Positions 27,127 through 36,265 of a stretch of 64,000 nt of DNA are shown one piece after another (within the stretch, counting starts at the first letter, position 1; each line of letters begins with the position of its first letter). The notes beneath the pieces were generated by a model. The model was given only the letters and a program-made list of their open reading frames with translations, was not told where the DNA came from and searched no databases. Origin of the DNA: CAYQJL01 sp964573295 (GTDB lineage Bacteria; Eisenbacteria; RBG-16-71-46; CAIMUX01; WJJG01); NCBI GenBank assembly GCA_964573295.1, contig CAZNJE010000012.1, positions 1 through 64,000 on the forward strand. The letters run 5' to 3'. The position numbers and the translations under genes were made by a program.

Positions 27127-28032
27127 ATGATCGCCCTGTCGGCCCACCTGATCAGCATTCGTGCGGCATTGATGGCCGTTGGTTCCGAGCGCCTCGCCGC
27201 GCTTCTGTCCCGAGCCTACCGGGAGGTGGCCGAGATCGCCGTGGCTACCGAGGGGCAGATCTTGCCGCTCGATGCCCGCGGGCTCTCGATCATCTGGGGC
27301 GAGAGCGACGGTCTGCCCCAAGATGCGCTGCCCCAAGACGCGATCGGCAAGGTGGAATCCGTCTGGGATCTCCTGGGCCGGTTGGAAGCCCTGCGGGAGA
27401 GCTTCCTGCGCGAGGAGGGACTGCCCATGTCCCCTCGGTTCGGGATCGCGATGACGAACGGGGGCTCCCGCGAGCGGGGACGCTCCCGCGTGGAAGAAGG
27501 GCCCGAGTCGGTGATCGACCGCGCCCACCTTCTGCAACGGGCCGGTTTATTCTACCAATCCCCTGTATTGCTTGACGATGCGAGCGCCCGCGTGGGCTCG
27601 TCCCACATGCAGATCCGCGAGATCGACCGGCTCACCGGCGACGGGGACGCCCTGCTGCTCTCACCCGAGGCCCGCAAGGTCACCATGCTGTCCTTGGAGG
27701 AAGTGCATGCCTATCAGGGCGCATGCGAGGCGGTTCACGAGCTGATGGGTCCCCGGGGCCGAGTCTCGCCCGATCGCATGGGGGCGGCGATGGCCATGCA
27801 GGGCGCCCTGGAACTCTACCGGCAGGGCGAATGGAACAAGGCCGCCGCGGTACTGACCCTCCTGGCTTCGGATACAAGGCCCAACCCATTGGCGCGTATT
27901 TATTTAAAGAGATGTCACGCGAAGGCCGGTGGCACGCCGGCCCGCGACTTCCTCTCGCCGAAGCTCCAGATGCGCATTCAGTCCGGTGACGGCCGGCCCC
28001 CTCTGTCGGCCCCGGGCGATCCGGCGGCTTGA
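27127..28032 (+). CDS. Degenerate class III cyclase-like protein
   Basis: A 301-residue soluble protein. Residues about 1-150 resemble an adenylate/guanylate cyclase homology domain: ERLAALLSRAYREVAEIAVATEGQILPLDARGLSIIWG, then RFGIAMTNGG where active enzymes have GIGIxTG, then VIDRAHLLQRAG where they have GxxVNxAARL. The usual metal and catalytic residues are not clearly kept, so it is probably inactive. The C-terminal MGAAMAMQGALELYRQGEWNKAAAVL resembles the tail of such cyclases with a TPR-like helix pair. It stands just upstream of the chemotaxis genes in the same direction and may be a regulatory scaffold; that role is inference. Confidence 0.55.
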   Translation: MIALSAHLISIRAALMAVGSERLAALLSRAYREVAEIAVATEGQILPLDARGLSIIWGESDGLPQDALPQDAIGKVESVWDLLGRLEALRESFLREEGLPMSPRFGIAMTNGGSRERGRSRVEEGPESVIDRAHLLQRAGLFYQSPVLLDDASARVGSSHMQIREIDRLTGDGDALLLSPEARKVTMLSLEEVHAYQGACEAVHELMGPRGRVSPDRMGAAMAMQGALELYRQGEWNKAAAVLTLLASDTRPNPLARIYLKRCHAKAGGTPARDFLSPKLQMRIQSGDGRPPLSAPGDPAA

Positions 28033-28357
28033 GCCGGTGACCGGCAAGGGTGTCGGGTGGGCGCCGGCGGTTAGAAGCGCCGAAGTGTAGCCGCTGGGTG
28101 CACCTTCGCTGGTTGGACTCTAGTTGGGCTCTAAAGGTTTGGCTGCTCGCGGTCGAAGGATAACACGAGGTCCCCGACGAGAGATCTCCGGCCCACGCTC
28201 GCGATCGGCGAGGCGGATCAGCTCGTGGAAGTGCAGAACGTGCGCAAGTGGCGTGAAGTGGCTGGGAAGCAGCGAACGGTAGATCGTGCTTGGGAGGTGT
28301 TCCTGCTGGAGACGGCCGCGCCGGCCGCCCCGGGCAGGACAACGATGCGGAGTAACG
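28033..28357. other. Intergenic region before cheA
   Basis: There are 325 bases with no supported gene. The cheA frame is open from 28286, but that extension is Arg-rich and unlike CheA. No clear promoter or terminator is visible. Confidence 0.4.
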
Positions 28358-30778
28358 ATGACTGACAAGCAGATGCCCCTCAATTCTCTGGAAGATGTCC
28401 TCGCGGCAGCGAAGCTCGCCACCACCGGGGACACCGATCTTCTCGCCCGCCTGCGTGACTGGCTCACCGGCATGATCGATCTCGAACTCGCTCCTCCGGA
28501 AGGGATCGAGCGTTTGAGTCCGGTCCGCGATGCGCTGTCGCGGGTGGTCGACGGCGAGGCCACCGAGGCGCAGTCGGTCCTGACAGGGGCCGTCGAAGGG
28601 CTCGAACGCGCCGTGGATGTCATCCAGCGCATCGAGAATGGAGAGAGTCTCGAGGAGGGGGCCGAGGATCCCGCCGGGAAGATGCCCGCGCAGACCGGAC
28701 TGGAGACTGCTGGGGAGACCGCCGGTGAAGCCGTTTCCGCCGAGCCGGTGACGGCGACCCAAGCGGCGGGCGGCGAAGGCGAGGGCGCCCCGGCTGTCCC
28801 GCCTGCTGCCGTCTCGGCTGCTGCCCCGCCTGCCGCTGCCTCGGCTGCTACTGCGGGTGATCCGCCCCCGTCCGAGGAAATCATGGAGCAGTTCGCGAGC
28901 GTGTTGCCCGAGGACGCCGATGCCGAGCTGCTGGCCGAGTACATCGCCGAGTCCCTGGATCATATCATCTCATCCGAGAGCGCGCTCCTGGAGCTCGAAG
29001 CGAATCCACAAGACACCGAAGCGCTCAACACGGTCTTCCGCGCCTTTCACACGATCAAAGGCACCTCGGGCTTCCTGGGCCTGGAGATGGCCAAGGAAAT
29101 GGCCCACAAGGCCGAGACCATCCTCTCTCGGGCCCGCGAGGGCGAGATCCGTCTGACCGGCGGCTACGCCGACCTGGCACTGGCTTCCTGCGATGTCTTG
29201 AAGGAAATGGTGCAGAGCTACGATGGCCTTACCCCGGGGGACCCGCTCGTCGTTCCGGAGAGCTATGCCGCCCTGTTGGCGCACCTGATCGATCCGGAAG
29301 CCGCCGGTGTGACCAGTGATACCTCGCTGGGGGTTCCGGGGGACTCGATGGGCGCAGCCGCGACCGGGGGCGATACCCCGGAAGCGGGACCACCAGCCGG
29401 GCCACCAGCCGGGCCACCAGCCGGGCCGGCGGCCGAGTCGGTAGCCGAACCGGCGGCACCCACCGCGGCGGGCGAGATGGCCGAATCGGGGCCTGAAGGC
29501 CCCGCCAAGACCGCGGCCCGTAGCGGCGCGCGTCAGAGCAGCGAGTCGACCATCCGGGTCAGCACGGGCCGGCTGGACAATCTCATCAACATGGTCGGCG
29601 AGCTGGTGATCGCCCACTCCATGGTGTCGCAGGATCCCGAGGTCGTCTCGGGCGCCAATCCCCGGCTGGCCAAGAGCGTGTCGCACTCGAGCAAGATCGT
29701 GCGCGAACTGCAAGATCTGAGCATGGCGCTGCGCATGGTGCCCCTCAAGGGCACCTTCCAGAAGATGGCGCGCCTGGTGCGCGACCTGGCCCGCAAGTCG
29801 GGCAAGTCGGTGCAGTTCCAGACCGAGGGCGAGGACACCGAGATCGACCGCAACATGGTCGAGATCCTGAGTGACCCGCTGGTGCACATGATCCGCAATG
29901 CCTGCGACCACGGCATCGAGACCTCCGACGTCCGCCGCGCCGCCGGCAAGCCCGACACCGGCGTCGTCCGCCTGCGCGCCTACCAGACCGCCGGCAATGT
30001 GGTCATCCAGCTCAGTGATGACGGCAAGGGGCTCGATCGCGACAAGATCGTCCCGAAGGCCATCGAGCGCGGTCTCATCGCGAGCGGCGAAGGCCTGACC
30101 GATTCGGATGCCTTCGCCCTCATCTTCCAGCCGGGCTTCTCCACTGCCGAGAAGATCACCGATGTTTCCGGACGCGGCGTGGGGATGGACGTGGTCAAGC
30201 GTAGCCTGGATTCGCTGCGTGGGCGGGTGCAGGTGACTTCGAAGGTGGGCGAGGGCTCGGTCTTCACGCTCCATCTGCCGCTGACGATGGCGATCACCGA
30301 CGCCATGCTCGTGCGGGTGGGCGAGGAACGCTACCTGATCCCGACCGTCTCGATCGAGCAGAGCTTCCGCCCTGACGAGGAAGCCTTCTTCACTGTCGAG
30401 GGCCGTGGCGAGGTCGTGATGCTGCGCAACGAGATCATCCCGATCGTACGTCTTGGCAACCTGTTCGGGGTCGAGGGCGCGCTGAGCGACATGAACGAAG
30501 GCCTGCTGATCGCGGTCGAGGCCGAGGGCAAGCGATGCACGTTCATGGTCGATGAGCTTCTCGGCCAGCACCAAGTTGTCGTCAAGTCGCTGGGTGAAGG
30601 GCTAGGCGAGATTCCAGGCGTCTCCGGGGGCACGATCCTCGGCGATGGACGTGTGGGTCTCATTCTGGACATCCCCGGCATTCTGAAGCTCGCGAATGCG
30701 GGCACCCATAGCAGCTCGCAACGCCTGGCGGCGGCCAAGCAGCAGCTGCAGGAGGAGCACGCGAAGGCGGCGGCGTAA
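28358..30778 (+). CDS. cheA: Chemotaxis histidine kinase CheA
   Basis: 806 residues. After a unique 170-residue N-terminal region and a Pro/Ala-rich linker, the HPt domain has the phosphorylated His near residue 230 (FRAFHTIKGTSGFLG). A second linker contains PPAG repeats coded by 12-base units. The dimerisation helices (STGRLDNLINMVGELVIAH), the ATPase domain (MIRNACDHGIET, DDGKGLDRD, SGRGVGMDVVKRSL) and a C-terminal CheW-like domain (FTVEGRGEVVMLRNEIIPI) follow. No separate CheY-binding P2 domain stands out. It transmits receptor signals to response regulators. cheW and cheR follow; no receptor or CheY gene is in the window. Confidence 0.95.
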   Translation: MTDKQMPLNSLEDVLAAAKLATTGDTDLLARLRDWLTGMIDLELAPPEGIERLSPVRDALSRVVDGEATEAQSVLTGAVEGLERAVDVIQRIENGESLEEGAEDPAGKMPAQTGLETAGETAGEAVSAEPVTATQAAGGEGEGAPAVPPAAVSAAAPPAAASAATAGDPPPSEEIMEQFASVLPEDADAELLAEYIAESLDHIISSESALLELEANPQDTEALNTVFRAFHTIKGTSGFLGLEMAKEMAHKAETILSRAREGEIRLTGGYADLALASCDVLKEMVQSYDGLTPGDPLVVPESYAALLAHLIDPEAAGVTSDTSLGVPGDSMGAAATGGDTPEAGPPAGPPAGPPAGPAAESVAEPAAPTAAGEMAESGPEGPAKTAARSGARQSSESTIRVSTGRLDNLINMVGELVIAHSMVSQDPEVVSGANPRLAKSVSHSSKIVRELQDLSMALRMVPLKGTFQKMARLVRDLARKSGKSVQFQTEGEDTEIDRNMVEILSDPLVHMIRNACDHGIETSDVRRAAGKPDTGVVRLRAYQTAGNVVIQLSDDGKGLDRDKIVPKAIERGLIASGEGLTDSDAFALIFQPGFSTAEKITDVSGRGVGMDVVKRSLDSLRGRVQVTSKVGEGSVFTLHLPLTMAITDAMLVRVGEERYLIPTVSIEQSFRPDEEAFFTVEGRGEVVMLRNEIIPIVRLGNLFGVEGALSDMNEGLLIAVEAEGKRCTFMVDELLGQHQVVVKSLGEGLGEIPGVSGGTILGDGRVGLILDIPGILKLANAGTHSSSQRLAAAKQQLQEEHAKAAA

Positions 30779-30860
30779 GGAGTCCCGCGACTGTTGTGCC
30801 GAACGAACGAATCTGGTCCGAGTGGCCAGCACGAAGAGACCCGGAGAGAGGAGAACCATC

Positions 30861-31385
30861 ATGGGTGATCGAGTCCGAAACGAGAACCAAGCGGCCGTGA
30901 ATGCTTTTTCCGCCGATCAGCTGGCGGGTAAGTACCTGACGTTCTTCCTCGGCGAGGAGCAGTACGGTCTGGAGATCTTGAAGGTCCGGGAGATCAACGG
31001 GATGATGTCCATCACCTCGCTGCCGACGACGCCCGACTATGTCGACGGGGTCATCAATCTGCGGGGCAAGGTGATTCCCGTGATGGACCTGCGCGCGAAA
31101 TTCGGCCTCCAACGCAAAGAGGTCGATGACGAGACCTGCATCATCGTCGTCGAGATGGGCGAGATCGAGGTGGGCGTCGTGGTCGACAAGGTCTCGGAGG
31201 TGCAGGACATCAACGGTGCGGACATCGAGCCGCCGCCCACGCTGGGTGAGGGGCTGGAGACCGATTACATTCTGGGGATGGGCAAGTCGGCCGACCGGGT
31301 CACGATCCTGTTGAACCTGGACAAGGTGTTCTCCACGTCCGAAGTCCAGACGTTCCAGCGAATGGCGGACAGCGAGGCCGCATGA
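30861..31385 (+). CDS. cheW: Chemotaxis coupling protein CheW
   Basis: A 174-residue CheW: LTFFLGEEQYGLEILKVREI, PDYVDGVINLRGKVIPVMDLR, VGVVVDKVSEVQDI and ILLNLDKVF are the diagnostic beta-barrel strands. It links chemoreceptors to CheA. ATG 30861 has GAGAGGAG upstream and fits the family length; the longer frame overlaps cheA. Its TGA stop overlaps the cheR start by four bases (ATGA). Confidence 0.95.
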   Translation: MGDRVRNENQAAVNAFSADQLAGKYLTFFLGEEQYGLEILKVREINGMMSITSLPTTPDYVDGVINLRGKVIPVMDLRAKFGLQRKEVDDETCIIVVEMGEIEVGVVVDKVSEVQDINGADIEPPPTLGEGLETDYILGMGKSADRVTILLNLDKVFSTSEVQTFQRMADSEAA

Positions 31386-32224
31386 ACAATCCGCACCTGG
31401 GCGCGGAGCTGACCGATGCCCACTTCGAGAAGATCAGTGCGTTGGTGAAGCGCAAGTGTGGCATCAACCTTCATCAAGGCAAGAAACAACTGGTCAAGGC
31501 GCGGCTGAACAAGCGACTTCGGACCCTCAACTTGCATAGCTTCGGGCAGTATCTGGAGATGCTCGAGCGCGACCGAACCGGAAACGAGCTGGTGACGATG
31601 CTCGATTCGATCTCGACGAATCTCACCAGCTTCTTCCGGGAATCGGCCCACTTCGACTTCTTGCGACAAGAAGCATTGCCCGAGGTGCTGAACAAGACCG
31701 GGCGACGCAGCCTCCGCTTGTGGAGCGCCGGTTGCTCGTCAGGCGAGGAGCCGTACACCCTCGCCATCACGCTCTGCGAGGCGCTGCCGAACGCGGGGAG
31801 CTGGGACATCAAGATTCTGGCCACCGACCTTTCGACGGTCGTCTTGCAGCGCGCCGCGCAGGGGATCTACCCGGTCGAGCGCCTCAAGACCGTTGACGGG
31901 TCGCTCGTGCGCAGGTACTTCGATCCGGTCCAGCGACGCGACATCGATGGGCCCGCCTATCAGGTGAAGCCCAGCATTCGCAAGCTCGTCACGTTCGCTC
32001 GGCTCAACCTGATGGAGACGTGGCCGATGAAAGGGCCCTTCGATATCATCTTCTGCCGGAATGTGATGATCTACTTCGAGAAGCCGATCCAGGAGGCGTT
32101 GGTCAACCGCTATTACGAACTCCTGACGCTGGGGGGCTACCTCTTCCTGGGGCATTCGGAGAGCCTGACCGGAACCAAGCATCCGTTCAAGTACGTGCGG
32201 CCCACCGTGTACCGAAGGATGTAG
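31382..32224 (+). CDS. cheR: Chemotaxis protein methyltransferase CheR
   Basis: 280 residues. An N-terminal helical domain (KRKCGINLHQGKKQLVKARL) precedes the SAM-binding domain: LRLWSAGCSSGEEPYTLAI is motif I, IKILATDLSTVVLQRA motif II, and FDIIFCRNVMIYFEKPIQ the conserved active-site strand. The end LFLGHSESLTG is characteristic. It methylates glutamates of chemoreceptors using S-adenosylmethionine. It is translationally coupled to cheW, and a hairpin terminator lies just after it. Confidence 0.95.
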   Translation: MNNPHLGAELTDAHFEKISALVKRKCGINLHQGKKQLVKARLNKRLRTLNLHSFGQYLEMLERDRTGNELVTMLDSISTNLTSFFRESAHFDFLRQEALPEVLNKTGRRSLRLWSAGCSSGEEPYTLAITLCEALPNAGSWDIKILATDLSTVVLQRAAQGIYPVERLKTVDGSLVRRYFDPVQRRDIDGPAYQVKPSIRKLVTFARLNLMETWPMKGPFDIIFCRNVMIYFEKPIQEALVNRYYELLTLGGYLFLGHSESLTGTKHPFKYVRPTVYRRM

Positions 32225-32232
32225 GCGAGGTG

Positions 32233-32260
32233 ACCGGCACCCGCCGTACCGGGTGCCGGT
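32233..32260. terminator. Symmetric hairpin between convergent cheR and biotin-carrier genes
   Basis: A perfect 11-bp stem (32233-32243 with 32250-32260, six-base loop) lies between two gene ends, four bases before the minus-strand stop. There is no T-run on either side, but placement suggests it serves both directions. Confidence 0.6.
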
Positions 32261-32264
32261 TGCC

Positions 32265-32735
32265 CTACTCCACCATCACGAGCGGTTGATTCTGCGAGAC
32301 GTTGACGCCCTTCTCCACGAAGACGTCCTTCACGACGCCGTCAATGGGTGAGCAGATCTCGCTCTCCATCTTCATGGCTTCGAGAATCACGAGCACCTCG
32401 CCGGTCTTGACCTCGTCACCGGTCTGGACGAGGACCTTGATGATCAGACCCGGCATGATGGCGTTGACGGTGCCGTCGCCGCCTTGCTGGCTGGACTGGA
32501 CCGCCGCCAACATGGAGGTTCGAGGCTCGAGGCCTTCGGTCGTAAAGGGATGAGCGATCCCGTCGACATAGGCTTGCGACCCGTCGATTTCGACCTTGTG
32601 GGTGGTGGGTCCCACCTTGATCGCGTCGCCGTCGATCTCGGGCTCGTAGCGCTTGCCGTTGATGATCAGAGCCGCACCCTGCCGCCGGACCTCGTACTCC
32701 TGGCCGCCCATTCGCAACGTGAACGTCGTCGCCAT
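32265..32735 (-). CDS. Biotin carboxyl carrier protein
   Basis: 156 residues ending in a biotinyl domain: NAIMPGLIIKVLVQTGDEVK, then VLVILEAMKMESEICSPIDG with biotin-accepting Lys122 in AMKM, then KDVFVEKGVNVSQNQPLVMVE. The N-terminal 75 residues form the small beta-rich region common in carriers of acyl-CoA or pyruvate/oxaloacetate carboxylases. The carboxyltransferase gene lies 105 bases upstream in the same direction, so the pair likely forms part of a biotin-dependent carboxylase or decarboxylase. No biotin carboxylase is in the window. Confidence 0.92.
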   Translation of the reverse strand: MATTFTLRMGGQEYEVRRQGAALIINGKRYEPEIDGDAIKVGPTTHKVEIDGSQAYVDGIAHPFTTEGLEPRTSMLAAVQSSQQGGDGTVNAIMPGLIIKVLVQTGDEVKTGEVLVILEAMKMESEICSPIDGVVKDVFVEKGVNVSQNQPLVMVE

Positions 32736-32840
32736 TGTCGCTCCTGCTCCTTGTTCGTCGATTCCAACCGGAACCGGGTCGATGACCCAGGAGAGCTCAG
32801 CCGAAACCGAATCGAGGTCCCGGGAGATCTCAACCGAACG

Positions 32841-34349
32841 TTAGTCGATACCCCAGGGAATGCCGGCGGGAATCCGCCGCCCGGCGTACTTCCAGGGGTT
32901 GTCGGGGCCGTCGCCATTGCCCCCGTTGCCCGCGGCCCGGCCGTTGCCCTTCCGCTCGTACTCCTTCAGCACCTTCGCTGCCACGGCCGCCACGAGCAGC
33001 TCCTGACGTTCGAGGCCGGCCCGGCGCCGTTCGAGGAACGGCCGCGCCACTTGGGGGAAGAGGATGTAGGAAACCACGTCCTCCTCCGAGGTGGCCAGCG
33101 AGCCGATCTCCTCGCGCCCCTTCTCCAGGCCCGGCGGGATGTGATCGCCGGGCCGGGAGGTGATGGGCTTCTCGTCGCCGATGACCTTCTCGAGGATCCC
33201 GGGATCCATCTTGGCCGGCGGCTGGCCGTAGAAGCCGCGGAAGTAGTTGCGTACCTCCTCGGGCACGACCTTGTAACGCTCGCCCAGCACGACGTTCAGT
33301 GTGGCCTGGGTGCCGACGATCTGGCTCGAAGGGGTGACCAGCGGCGGGTAGCCCATTTCCTTGCGCACCCGTGGGACCTCTTCGAGCACGTCCATGTAGC
33401 GGTCCTCGGCGCCCTGCTCGCGAAGCTGGGAAATCAGGTTCGAGAGCATGCCGCCCGGGACCTGGAACTCGAGCACGTTGACGTCCACGCCGACGATGCC
33501 GCTCTCGAAGCGGCTGTAGCGCTTGCGGACCTTCTGGAAGTAGCGGGCGATCTCGGCCAGCTTCGTAAGGTCGAGCCCGGTGTCGCGATCGTGGCCCTGG
33601 AAGGTGCTGACGATCGACTCGGTCGGCGCCTGCGAGGTGACGAGCGCCATCGAGGAGATGGCGGTGTCGACCACGTCGACCCCGGCCTCGGCCCCCTTGA
33701 GCAGCACCATGCTGGCCATGCCGCTGGTGTAGTGCGTGTGGAGCTGAATGGGGATGTCCAGGTTCTTCTTGAGCGAGGCTACCAGCTCGGCCGTCTCGTA
33801 GGGCTTCAGCAGCCCGGCCATGTCCTTGATGCAGATCGAGTCGGCACCCATCTCGGCCAGGGTTCGGGCCAGGGCGACGAAGCTCTCGTTGCTGTGCACG
33901 GGAGAAAGCGTGTAGGAGATCGTGGCCTGGGCGTGCTTGCCGCAGGCTTTGACGACCTCGAGCGCCTTCTGCATGTTGCGCACGTCGTTCAGCGCGTCGA
34001 AGATGCGGAAGATGTCGATGCCGTTCTTGGCGGCGAGCTTGACGAACGCCTCGACGACATCGTCCGGGTAGTGCCGATAGCCGACCAGGTTCTGGCCGCG
34101 TAGCAACATCTGAAGCGGGGTGTTGGGGAGGGCCTTGCGCAACGTCCGGAGACGTTCCCAGGGATCCTCGCCCAGGAAGCGCATCGCCGAGTCGAAGGTG
34201 GCGCCGCCCCAGACCTCGAGCGAGTGATAGCCGATCGCATCGAGTTGTTCGCATGCGGGCAGCATGTCTTCGGTGCCCATGCGGGTGGCCAGCAGTGACT
34301 GGTGGGCATCACGAAGGATGGTGTCGGTTACCAAGAGCCGTTTCGCCAT
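32841..34349 (-). CDS. Pyruvate/oxaloacetate-type carboxyltransferase subunit
   Basis: 502 residues. The TIM-barrel carboxyltransferase domain starts with VTDTILRDAHQSLLATRM (metal-binding Asp of DTxLRDAxQS), followed by GYHSLEVWGGATFD, LRGQNLVGY, IFDALND, LHTHYTSGMASM (metal-binding His pair) and DVVDTAISSMAL. The C-terminal conserved domain extends to about residue 460. This is the pyruvate carboxylase B / oxaloacetate decarboxylase alpha / transcarboxylase 5S family. There is no attached biotinyl domain; the downstream carrier gene supplies it. ATG 34349 has TAGGAG seven bases upstream. The Gly/Asn-rich tail before NPWKYAGRRIP is unusual. Confidence 0.9.
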   Translation of the reverse strand: MAKRLLVTDTILRDAHQSLLATRMGTEDMLPACEQLDAIGYHSLEVWGGATFDSAMRFLGEDPWERLRTLRKALPNTPLQMLLRGQNLVGYRHYPDDVVEAFVKLAAKNGIDIFRIFDALNDVRNMQKALEVVKACGKHAQATISYTLSPVHSNESFVALARTLAEMGADSICIKDMAGLLKPYETAELVASLKKNLDIPIQLHTHYTSGMASMVLLKGAEAGVDVVDTAISSMALVTSQAPTESIVSTFQGHDRDTGLDLTKLAEIARYFQKVRKRYSRFESGIVGVDVNVLEFQVPGGMLSNLISQLREQGAEDRYMDVLEEVPRVRKEMGYPPLVTPSSQIVGTQATLNVVLGERYKVVPEEVRNYFRGFYGQPPAKMDPGILEKVIGDEKPITSRPGDHIPPGLEKGREEIGSLATSEEDVVSYILFPQVARPFLERRRAGLERQELLVAAVAAKVLKEYERKGNGRAAGNGGNGDGPDNPWKYAGRRIPAGIPWGID

Positions 34350-34480
34350 ATCTACTCCTAAGAGAAGGTTGTTCGTCATAGATGAGCGGGATGCAAGATC
34401 CACATGCTACGACATCGCCTGCGTCCTCTTCAACGATTGACCGATTGACGCTCGGCGGGGCCTGGCCCTAGCATGCCGTC

Positions 34481-35329
34481 ATGGCCTACCCCCTCAAACA
34501 GCCATTCGTTCCCCGAATCGGGGCGCCGAAGGACCGCTTCGGCGGCTCCGCGCCGCCATGGCATAGCGCCACGCCTCGCCGGGAGCCTCCACGGCCGCTG
34601 TGCACGCCTCGCCGGGAGCCTCCACGGCCGCTGTGCCCGTGCCGCTTTCGGGTGCTCGGCTTCGTGCTGGGCCTGGTTCTGGCCGGAGGGCTTGCGCTTT
34701 CGCCCGAACCCGCCTGGGCGCAGTTTCCACTCTTCAGCGTCGGGATCGGCGGAGGCGTCGGCGGCCTCCGCCACGAGGAATACACCGGACAAGTTACGCG
34801 CTACAAGGACATTGGCAAGTTCTCCTCCGGCGCCTGGTGGGCCGACGCCACGTTCTCTCCCAGCGGGCGCTGGACATTTGGAGGGCGTATCCACCATCTG
34901 AGCGTGGGTGCTGGGAGCGACCCCAGGATGGGAACGCTCACCGTCCTGCCCTACGTGCTCACGGGCGGGTACCGGGCCGGGGCGGCCGCCGACCGGCTTC
35001 GCGCCTACCTGGGCGTCGGCCTCGGTATGGCGTCGGTCTGGTTCGACCGGTCCGGCTACGAAGGCGCCTGGCGGAGCGTGGGCGGTGGAGAGATCCGGAT
35101 CTCCGAGGAAAACCCCTTTGTTTTCGAAGGATTGGCGACGGGGCAGGCGCGATTGACCGAGGATCTGGCCGCCGAGCTGGGTGTGGCCGTCGTGGTCATG
35201 GATACCGAGGTCAGCTTCCGTCCGGCCGACCAGGGCGAAGGGGTCCATGCCCCCAGCTACGGGTACCGGCTCGAAGGCCGCCACGTCCTGCTCACCGCGG
35301 GTCTGCGCTGGTGGTTCGAGTGGTGGTAG
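34481..35329 (+). CDS. Probable outer-membrane beta-barrel protein
   Basis: Up to 282 residues. A signal peptide (VLGFVLGLVLAGGLALSPEPAWAQF) is followed by alternating strands with a barrel-like pattern (FSVGIGGGVGG, WADATFSPSGRWTFGGRI, AYLGVGLGMASVWF, LTAGLRWWFEWW) ending in aromatics. No specific family is recognised. If ATG 34481 is used, the signal would sit 57 residues in, after a Pro/Arg-rich stretch containing an 11-residue tandem duplication. GTG 34652 gives a normal signal peptide and may be the true start, although neither has a clear ribosome site. Confidence 0.55.
   Translation: MAYPLKQPFVPRIGAPKDRFGGSAPPWHSATPRREPPRPLCTPRREPPRPLCPCRFRVLGFVLGLVLAGGLALSPEPAWAQFPLFSVGIGGGVGGLRHEEYTGQVTRYKDIGKFSSGAWWADATFSPSGRWTFGGRIHHLSVGAGSDPRMGTLTVLPYVLTGGYRAGAAADRLRAYLGVGLGMASVWFDRSGYEGAWRSVGGGEIRISEENPFVFEGLATGQARLTEDLAAELGVAVVVMDTEVSFRPADQGEGVHAPSYGYRLEGRHVLLTAGLRWWFEWW
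34571..34636 (+). repeat. Exact 33-bp tandem duplication
   Basis: 34571-34603 and 34604-34636 are identical (each beginning ACGCCTCGCCGGGAGCCTCC). In frame it would repeat TPRREPPRPLC. It lies upstream of the signal-peptide region of the barrel protein, which favours the shorter start at 34652. Confidence 0.9.
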
Positions 35330-35395
35330 GCGGGCGGGCCGCCTGAAGCAGAAACCCCCATCCCACAGTGGGCGAGAGACAGGGAGGGAGACCCT

Positions 35396-36265
35396 ATGAG
35401 GGCTCGGCGGACGGGCGTATGGGCGAGCGTTTTGGCGACCGCCATCGGCCTGGTGGCCACCGTCGTGTTGGGATGCGGCTGCCAGCGGGAAGCCGAACCG
35501 GTCGACTGGTGGATGCTCGTGACCGGCGTCGAGGGCGATTCGCTGGGTTTCGAGGACCGTTGGGAGTCCCAGGGTGCCGGGCCGTCTGGCCTGTGGCTGG
35601 CGGCGCATGTGCGCAGTGGCGATCTGGCACGACTCGATGCCTCGCCCTCGGCCGGCAGTTACTCGGTCGTCTACAACCATGGGCGCACCGTGCAGGTCCA
35701 TCCCGAACCGGCGACGGAGATGCCGGTGGATCGGACCCTCTTTCTCACCTACCTGCTGCCCTTCATGGGCGCTGAGCGGTTGGGCGCGGTCCTGACCGAG
35801 GCAGGCATAGACACATCGCGCATCACGCGGGACGTCAACTGGGATGGGCGTACCTGCATCGTCGTCGGCGGCGGAGAACGCGACACGCTCGGCAATCCGG
35901 AGTGGCGTCGTTCGGTGGCCGGCCGCGCCGGTGTTCCCGAACCGGCACGTGCGCTGCCGGCGATCTACTTCGATCAGGCGAGCGGCGCCGTGCTACGTCT
36001 GATCACGGTGGCGCAGACACCGATCGGTCCGCGGGTCGGCGACTTCCGCCTGCGAGGTCACCAGCCGCGCCGGGGAGCTCGGCTGCCCACGGTCTTCGAG
36101 ACCTACGGGGCCAAGGGCTTGCGCAATCGTCTCGTGCGGACGACCACCCGCGACACCGCCCTGCAAGGGGTCGGCATGTTCGCCATTCCGCCCGGCGTGA
36201 TGACCTCCGGAGAGAGTGCCCCACCAGGAGCGGCCGCGAGGCGGATGCGCGATGAAGCTCGGTGA
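35396..36265 (+). CDS. Putative lipoprotein of unknown function
   Basis: 289 residues starting at ATG 35396 behind GGGAGGGAG. The N-terminus has a basic start, a hydrophobic core and a lipobox-like VVLGCGC at about residues 24-30, so a lipid anchor is likely. The rest (DWWMLVTGVEGDSLGFEDRW, YSVVYNHGRTVQVHPEP, RTCIVVGGGERDTLG, VFETYGAKGLRNRLVRTT) resembles LolA/RseB-like outer-membrane lipoprotein carriers in strand pattern only; I do not recognise a family. The final 14 bases overlap the Nudix gene. Confidence 0.6.
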   Translation: MRARRTGVWASVLATAIGLVATVVLGCGCQREAEPVDWWMLVTGVEGDSLGFEDRWESQGAGPSGLWLAAHVRSGDLARLDASPSAGSYSVVYNHGRTVQVHPEPATEMPVDRTLFLTYLLPFMGAERLGAVLTEAGIDTSRITRDVNWDGRTCIVVGGGERDTLGNPEWRRSVAGRAGVPEPARALPAIYFDQASGAVLRLITVAQTPIGPRVGDFRLRGHQPRRGARLPTVFETYGAKGLRNRLVRTTTRDTALQGVGMFAIPPGVMTSGESAPPGAAARRMRDEAR

